Position numbers and translations under genes: made by a program. The notes below the pieces were generated by a model. It ran no database searches and was not told the origin of the DNA. It saw only the letters and a program-made list of their open reading frames with translations. Shown here in pieces: positions 20,232 through 21,864 of a stretch of DNA of 21,864 bases. Source of the stretch: JAWLCG01 sp041687295. Lineage in GTDB: Bacteria; Planctomycetota; Phycisphaerae; SM23-33; FEN-1343. Positions within the stretch are counted from its first letter, which is position 1. Each line of letters begins with the position of its first letter. The stretch lies in contig JAWLCG010000033.1 of the NCBI GenBank assembly GCA_041687295.1, forward strand, positions 1 through 21,864. The letters are read 5' to 3'.

Positions 20232-21864
20232 ATGACCCGAGGCGACTGGATGGCACGCCGGCATCGCTGCATCCACATGACCATTCGCGATATCGACTGC
20301 GCCGGCTTCGACGTCGCGGGCATGATCGACACCTTCCGCCGGTGGCACGTCTCGCTGTTCAGCTTCTTCGCCGGCGGGTACGTGACGACCTATCCCACCG
20401 GATTGCCCTGGCAGCGTGTCAGCCCGCAGCTGGGCGACCGCGATCTCTGCGGGGAGATCCTCTCAGCGGCACGTGAGGCGGGGATGGTGGCTTTCCCCAT
20501 GATCGACCTGGGCGAGCTGCCGCTGGAGCTGGCCGAACGCAAAGCAGACTGGGCGGCCCGGCGGAGTGACGGGGTTTACTTCCTCAAGACCGACGGCATT
20601 GTGACGGCCTGCCCGCTGGGGCCCTACGTCCGCCAGTGCAGCCGGGAGCTGGTGGCCGAGCTGACGCGGCGGTACCCGATCGACGGCATCAAGTTCGGCG
20701 GGGCCAGCTACGGCTTCGCCCCCGGCGTGTGCCATTGCCTCAACTGCCGTGAGGCCTTCCCCGACCAGACCGGCCGGCCGCTGCCGAGTGACGCCTCCAG
20801 CCCCGATTGGCCGCTCTATCAGCAGTGGCGCGAGCGGATGATGAACGACACCGTCCGCTACCTGGTGGCGATGGTGCACGAGGAGGCGGGCCTGCCCGTG
20901 GTGGGCAACCTGGTGTGGCACCTCGGGCGGGGGCGCGACCTCGGCGAGTTGGCCCGCGAGCAGGACTTCGTCCAGGTCGAGGTGCAGACCCGCACCTTCC
21001 CGACCGGCGACGACGGCCCGGTCGTGTGGGAGCGGTTCACCTTCCCCACGGAGACCACACGCTACGTCACACCCCTCACCCAGCGACCGCCGTGGGTGGT
21101 GGCGTCGTACTTCCTGGCCTGGCCGTGGCGGCGCGTCGCCGTGCCGTGGCCGGAGCAGAAGCTCTACCTCGCGCAGATCGCCGCCAACGGCTGCTCGCCC
21201 ATGGTGAATCTCTCCGGCGGACCGCCGGCCGTCCACGAGGACACCCGCGGTTTCCGGGCGATCGAGGAGCTGTACGCCTTTCTCGACCGACATGCCGAGT
21301 TGTACGAGGATGACGCCTCGGCCGCCCGCGTGGCCGTTGTCTACAGCCACCCCACGGCCGAGTGGGCCAACCGCCAGGAGCGGTCCCACGAGGCCTACCT
21401 CGCCGAACTGCACGCCTGCCAGGAAGCGATGGACCACTTCCAGGTGCCCTACGACATCGTGCCCATCGGCGCCCTGGCCGACCTGTCGGCGGATCGCTAC
21501 GCCGCGCTGCTGCTGCCGGCGGCGACCGTGCTGACCGATGCGGACGGGGTTGCCCTGGATCGGCTGGTGGCTGCCGGCACGGGCCTGGTGGCCACCGGGG
21601 CGCCCGGGCTGCTGGATGCGGACCACCGGCCTGGGGAGGGGCTGGCCCTGGCGGCGACGCTGGGGGTAACCGCGATCGGCGAGCCCCAGCCCTTCCTGGC
21701 CAGCCCGCACGCCGGGCCCGCCCAGGCGTACGCTCGACGGGCGGGGGACCATCCGCTGTTCGAGGGGATCGACTGCGATCTCCTGGCGGTGGCCGGGCCG
21801 TGGCGGGCGGTGGAGATGGCCGAGCGGGCCCAGGCTCCACTGGTGCGGGCCGCGCCGTTCCGGC
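20232..21864 (+). CDS. GHL6-like glycosidase with beta-galactosidase trimerisation-type domain, 3' end missing
   Basis: Open from ATG 20232 to the window edge (544 complete codons). AGGAGG (20221-20226) sets this start; an ATG at 20227 gives only two codons. Residues ~10-290 form a TIM-barrel of the hypothetical glycosyl hydrolase 6 type: IRDIDCAGFDVAGMIDTF, MVAFPMIDLGELPLE, IDGIKFGGASYGFAPG, then a Cys-rich CHCLNCREAF (Cys167, 169, 172) before TGRPLPSD. SPMVNLSGGPPA is near the barrel end. From ~360 the sequence resembles a GH42-type class-I glutamine-amidotransferase-like middle domain (RVAVVYSHPTAEWANR, ALLLPAATVLTDADGVALD). There is no signal peptide. It is probably a retaining glycosidase on galactose-, fucose- or uronate-like sugars, but no member is well enough known to me to assign activity. 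Confidence 0.82.
   Translation, partial: MTRGDWMARRHRCIHMTIRDIDCAGFDVAGMIDTFRRWHVSLFSFFAGGYVTTYPTGLPWQRVSPQLGDRDLCGEILSAAREAGMVAFPMIDLGELPLELAERKADWAARRSDGVYFLKTDGIVTACPLGPYVRQCSRELVAELTRRYPIDGIKFGGASYGFAPGVCHCLNCREAFPDQTGRPLPSDASSPDWPLYQQWRERMMNDTVRYLVAMVHEEAGLPVVGNLVWHLGRGRDLGELAREQDFVQVEVQTRTFPTGDDGPVVWERFTFPTETTRYVTPLTQRPPWVVASYFLAWPWRRVAVPWPEQKLYLAQIAANGCSPMVNLSGGPPAVHEDTRGFRAIEELYAFLDRHAELYEDDASAARVAVVYSHPTAEWANRQERSHEAYLAELHACQEAMDHFQVPYDIVPIGALADLSADRYAALLLPAATVLTDADGVALDRLVAAGTGLVATGAPGLLDADHRPGEGLALAATLGVTAIGEPQPFLASPHAGPAQAYARRAGDHPLFEGIDCDLLAVAGPWRAVEMAERAQAPLVRAAPFR

Noticed and set aside
20463..21752. 430-residue minus-strand open frame near the end of the window
   Set aside because: It lies opposite a plus-strand glycosidase frame that has a good RBS, domain motifs and no stop to the window edge.
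1..21864. Insertion sequences, CRISPR array, tRNA or rRNA genes
   Set aside because: No transposase motifs, terminal inverted repeats, regularly spaced repeats or conserved RNA signatures were seen on reading either strand.

Overview
The window reads as a high-GC bacterial chromosome segment. By gene content it most resembles a member of the Planctomycetes/Phycisphaerae or a neighbouring PVC lineage. The reasons are a dense sulfatase cluster, AraC- and XylR-type regulators, Gfo/Idh/MocA and xylose-isomerase-like enzymes, pectate-lyase-like and GHL6-like glycosidases, and no SusC/SusD pair. This placement is an inference from gene families; no phylogenetic marker is present.

Layout. 1-1623: two convergent regulators, a sugar-diacid-sensor/AraC hybrid whose 5' end lies outside the window, and a cupin-AraC regulator on the minus strand. 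The latter has a 21-bp-spaced direct repeat just upstream of its start. 1809-8342: a plus-strand run encoding an oxidoreductase, a sugar-phosphate-isomerase-like protein, an aldo/keto-reductase-like protein, a broken sulfatase, an intact sulfatase and a two-module beta-helix (pectate-lyase-like) protein. 8343-8718: a gap with a micro-ORF, an 11-bp-arm hairpin and the tail of a dead AraC gene. 8719-11938: two tandem paralogous sulfatases. 11935-12436: fragment of an FG-GAP/PQQ-like propeller protein. 12440-13597 (minus): an intact XylR-type regulator with a candidate promoter and operators. 13702-14492: a hairpin, a small exported protein whose start is frameshifted, and a small hypothetical ORF. 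14514-18649: a GH5-like glycosidase and two more sulfatases, one of them apparently a chimera with a foreign C-terminal domain. 18650-20231: decayed DNA holding pieces of several genes on both strands. 20232-end: a large GHL6-like glycosidase, cut by the window edge.

How it fits together. This looks like a catabolic island for a sulfated, probably uronate- or galactose-containing polysaccharide. Five intact S1-type sulfatases (CxPxR) would remove sulfate esters. The GH5-like, beta-helix and GHL6-like proteins would act on the glycan backbone. The oxidoreductase, isomerase and aldo/keto-reductase-like proteins would process released sugars. AraC/XylR-type regulators would sense sugars. None of the sulfatases or glycosidases shows a signal peptide, which points to intracellular desulfation of imported oligosaccharides. 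The substrate itself cannot be read from the sequence.

The most striking feature is gene turnover. Nearly every long gap between intact genes holds a recognisable relic: a frameshifted sulfatase, an AraC tail, a propeller fragment, a LacI-type sensor with shifts, a beta-helix tail, and an unidentified C-terminus. One apparently intact sulfatase looks like an in-frame fusion. I see no insertion sequence, CRISPR array, tRNA or rRNA.
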